Origin: an uncultured Sutterella sp. | GTDB lineage: Bacteria; Pseudomonadota; Gammaproteobacteria; Burkholderiales; Burkholderiaceae_F | DNA length: 5,795 nt | Direction of reading: 5' to 3' | NCBI GenBank assembly: GCA_934255515.1 | Contig: CAKQON010000088.1 | Location: 1-5,795 of the forward strand | Shown here: positions 3,761 to 5,795 of the stretch, one piece after another | How positions within the stretch are numbered: position 1 is the stretch's first letter | Layout of the letters: every line of letters starts with the position of its first letter | Position numbers and translations under genes: made by a program | The notes under the pieces: generated by a model | Database searches by the model: none | Told to the model about the DNA's origin: nothing | The model's input: the letters and a program-made list of their open reading frames with translations, nothing else

Positions 3761-5647
3761 ATGGCTGCTGAAACTCATGTTTTCCAGACCAAGGTGAGCA
3801 AGCTCCTGAAGCTCCTCGCCAATTCCCTTTATTCGAATAAGGAAGTATTCCTGCGCGAGCTCGTCTCGAACGCCTCCGACGCCATCGACAAGCTCCGCTT
3901 CGCGGCAATTGCGAAGCCCGAGCTCCTCGGCAGCGACCCCGTCTTCTCGATCCGCATCAGCGCCGACAAGGAAGCCGGCACCCTCACCGTTTCCGACAAC
4001 GGCATCGGCATGACGCTCGAGGAAGCGAACGAACACCTCGGCACCATCGCGCAGTCGGGCACCGAAGACTTCCTCGAACACCTCTCCGCCGACGAAGCGA
4101 AGAACGCGCAGCAGATCGGTCAGTTCGGCGTGGGCTTTTATTCGAGCTTCATCGTTGCCGACCGCGTGACCGTTGTTTCGCGCGCCGCCACAGCCGGCGA
4201 AAACGAAGCCGTGCGCTGGGAGTCGGACGGCTCGGGCACCTTTACGTCTGAGCTCACGACCCGCGCCTCCCGCGGCACCGACGTGATCCTGCACCTGCGC
4301 GACGAGGACAAGAACTTCCTTGATCCCTGGACGCTTCGCGAAACGATCACGAAGTATTCGGATCACATCTCGACGCCGGTTTATCTCCTCGAGGAGAAGC
4401 CCGCCGAGGAAGGCAAGACCCCCGAAAAGAACTGGGTGCAGGTGAACGACGCCAAGGCGCTCTGGACGCTGCCGCCCAAGGAAGTGACAGACGACCAGTA
4501 CAAGGAGTTCTACAAGCACCTCACCCACGACTGGGAGGATCCCCTCTGCTGGGCGCACAACCGCGTTGAAGGCGACCTCGAATACACGTCGCTCCTTTAC
4601 TGCCCGTCGGTCGCACCGTACGACCTCTACAACCGCGACCTTCAGAAGGGTTTGAAGCTCTTCGTTGAGCGCGTCTTCATCATGGACCGCGCGGATGCGT
4701 TCCTGCCCAACTACCTGAGGTTCATCAAGGGCCTCGTCGACACGAACGATCTTCCGCTCAACGTTTCCCGCGAACTTCTGCAGGAAAGCCGCGTTGCCGC
4801 GAAGTTGAAGAAGGCCCTTACCCGCCGCGCGCTCGACATGTTCGCGAAGCTCGCCGACGACAAGGAAAAGTACGGCGTCTTCTGGACGCAGTTCGGCCGG
4901 GTGCTGAAGGAAGGCATTGTTGAGGATCCGGACAACAAGAAGGCCATTCTTGGGCTTCTCAGATTCGCCACCACGAAGGCCGGGGCTTCCGACATTACGG
5001 TTTCGCTTGCCGACTATGTGAGCCGCATGCCTCAAGGCCAGAAGAACATCTACTACGTCATTGCGAACACTCCGGAAGCCGCGGAAGGCTCGCCCTATCT
5101 CGAGGGCCTCAAAAAGAAGGGCGTCGAGGTTCTTCTCCTCTGGGAGCGCATCGACGAGTGGATGATGGGCGCTTTGACCGAATTCGACGGCCACAAGTTC
5201 ATTCCGGCGACCGCCGCCGACCTGGAGCTCGAGGGCGTCAAGGCGAAGACCGAAGATGCGGAGAAGCCTTCCGAAACTTCGAAGGAAGAGGACGACAAGG
5301 CCGTTGCCCGCTTCAAGGCCGCGCTCGGCGAAAAGGTTGCGGATGTCCGCGTGTCCGACCGTCTCGTCGACTCGGCCGCCTGCGTGGTGGGCCAGCACGA
5401 CCAGATGCTTACTGAACAGATGCGCCGCATGCTCGAGGCTGCGGGGCAGACGGTTCCGGAAGAAAAGTACACGCTCGAAGTCAATCTCGAGAGCCCGCTT
5501 GTGAAGAAGGCGCTCGCTGAGAATGACCCGGCCCGCTTCTCCGAATGGGCGGACGTCATTCTCGATCAGGCGCTCCTTTCCGAACAGGGGTCGCTGAAGG
5601 ACCCGGCAGGATTCGTGAAGCGCCTCAATGCGCTGCTTCTCTCCTGA
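3761..5647 (+). CDS. htpG: Molecular chaperone HtpG (bacterial Hsp90)
   Basis: This 628-residue cytoplasmic ATP-dependent chaperone works as a dimer on partly folded proteins, usually with the DnaK system. The GHKL ATPase domain (about 1-215) shows E33 and N37 (RELVSNASDA), D79-M84 (DNGIGM), GTIAQSGT (94-101), the G-rich lid motif GQFGVGFYSS (120-129) and T173 (RGTD). The middle domain (about 225-495) carries the conserved catalytic arginine R337 in LPLNVSRELLQ, and DEWMMGAL at 465-472. The C-terminal dimerisation domain follows a charged linker near 496-512. Length is close to the E. coli protein (624). GGAGA ends ten bases before the ATG. The gene stands alone between a sigma-32 promoter and a terminator, so heat induction is expected. 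All key residues are present and no defect is visible. Confidence 0.98.
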   Translation: MAAETHVFQTKVSKLLKLLANSLYSNKEVFLRELVSNASDAIDKLRFAAIAKPELLGSDPVFSIRISADKEAGTLTVSDNGIGMTLEEANEHLGTIAQSGTEDFLEHLSADEAKNAQQIGQFGVGFYSSFIVADRVTVVSRAATAGENEAVRWESDGSGTFTSELTTRASRGTDVILHLRDEDKNFLDPWTLRETITKYSDHISTPVYLLEEKPAEEGKTPEKNWVQVNDAKALWTLPPKEVTDDQYKEFYKHLTHDWEDPLCWAHNRVEGDLEYTSLLYCPSVAPYDLYNRDLQKGLKLFVERVFIMDRADAFLPNYLRFIKGLVDTNDLPLNVSRELLQESRVAAKLKKALTRRALDMFAKLADDKEKYGVFWTQFGRVLKEGIVEDPDNKKAILGLLRFATTKAGASDITVSLADYVSRMPQGQKNIYYVIANTPEAAEGSPYLEGLKKKGVEVLLLWERIDEWMMGALTEFDGHKFIPATAADLELEGVKAKTEDAEKPSETSKEEDDKAVARFKAALGEKVADVRVSDRLVDSAACVVGQHDQMLTEQMRRMLEAAGQTVPEEKYTLEVNLESPLVKKALAENDPARFSEWADVILDQALLSEQGSLKDPAGFVKRLNALLLS

Positions 5648-5678
5648 TGCAGGGTTTTGAATCCTGAGTTTTCCTCAG

Positions 5679-5714
5679 AAGGCATGCCGCTCTTTCCCGG
5701 GCGGCATGCCTTTT
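5679..5714 (+). terminator. Intrinsic terminator of htpG
   Basis: AAGGCATGCCGC (5679-5690) and GCGGCATGCCTT (5701-5712) are perfect 12-base complements with a ten-base loop, and TTTT spans the 3' end. The stem starts 32 bases after the htpG stop. A small CTGAG/CTCAG hairpin (5664-5678) precedes it. Confidence 0.85.
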
Positions 5715-5723
5715 CATTGAAAT

Positions 5724-5767
5724 GCCGCAAGGAAACATCTGACTTCAGTCAGGTGAGGAATTGCGGC
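5724..5767. other. Strong stem-loop with symmetric all-purine internal loop
   Basis: GCCGCAA (5724-5730) pairs with TTGCGGC (5761-5767). CATCTGAC (5736-5743) pairs with GTCAGGTG (5748-5755), including one T-G, around TTCA. Between the two helices lie GGAAA and AGGAA, which face each other as consecutive G-A and A-G oppositions. It follows the htpG terminator, so it belongs to a new unit: a leader of a gene to the right, an end of one arriving from the right, or a DNA site. The pairing is direct observation; the role is unknown. Confidence 0.5.
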
Positions 5768-5781
5768 CCATGCATTTCATG

Positions 5782-5795
5782 TTACCATGTGGTAA
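5782..5795. promoter_or_regulatory. Palindrome TTACCA-TG-TGGTAA at the window edge, candidate operator
   Basis: Perfect 6-base arms flank a two-base centre. The site may extend beyond the window, as the preceding ATG would allow. Such compact palindromes are typical of dimeric repressor sites, but no regulator or promoter can be tied to it here. Confidence 0.3.

Noticed and set aside
3737..5398. 553-residue open frame on the minus strand opposite htpG
   Set aside because: It is the antisense shadow of htpG, whose identity is certain. It is low in motifs and rich in V, E, R and G, as such shadows are.

Overview
The window looks like a bacterial chromosome segment of fairly high coding GC. A near-consensus sigma-32 heat-shock promoter in front of htpG and a periplasmic arylsulfate sulfotransferase point to Proteobacteria. 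The mix of assT, a divergent LysR-type regulator and these protein sequences would suit a gut Burkholderiales lineage such as Sutterellaceae. That placement is an inference from general resemblance, not a database match.

Layout: (1) Positions 1-301 hold no convincing gene. They carry a candidate leftward promoter with a perfect 14-bp palindrome, a long imperfect inverted repeat, and the hairpin that probably terminates assT. (2) Positions 302-2122, minus strand, encode an apparently complete exported arylsulfate sulfotransferase (AssT) with its signal peptide, the catalytic His/His/Arg/His set and a close cysteine pair. (3) Positions 2123-2353 are a divergent control region with two inverted repeats at LysR-like distances from a candidate assT promoter. 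(4) Positions 2354-2599, plus strand, encode only the DNA-binding part of a LysR-type regulator, so it is probably a truncated remnant. (5) Positions 2600-3311 are gene-poor but full of hairpins. They include a possible short transcription unit (strong ribosome binding site, 54-codon frame, strong terminator) and a coding-like minus-strand remnant. (6) Positions 3312-3539 encode a small Phd/YefM-type antitoxin without an adjacent toxin, followed by its own terminator. (7) Positions 3761-5647 encode full-length HtpG (bacterial Hsp90) behind a sigma-32 promoter, followed by a terminator. (8) Positions 5715-5795 carry a strongly paired element with an all-purine internal loop and a palindrome cut by the window edge.

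The complete genes form three separately terminated units rather than one operon: sulfotransferase with its regulator remnant, solitary antitoxin, and heat-shock chaperone. I see no clear new multi-gene system. The least explained parts are the structured stretch 2700-2952, the purine-loop hairpin at 5724-5767 and the inverted repeat at 59-133. All of these are read by eye without folding, homology or expression data.
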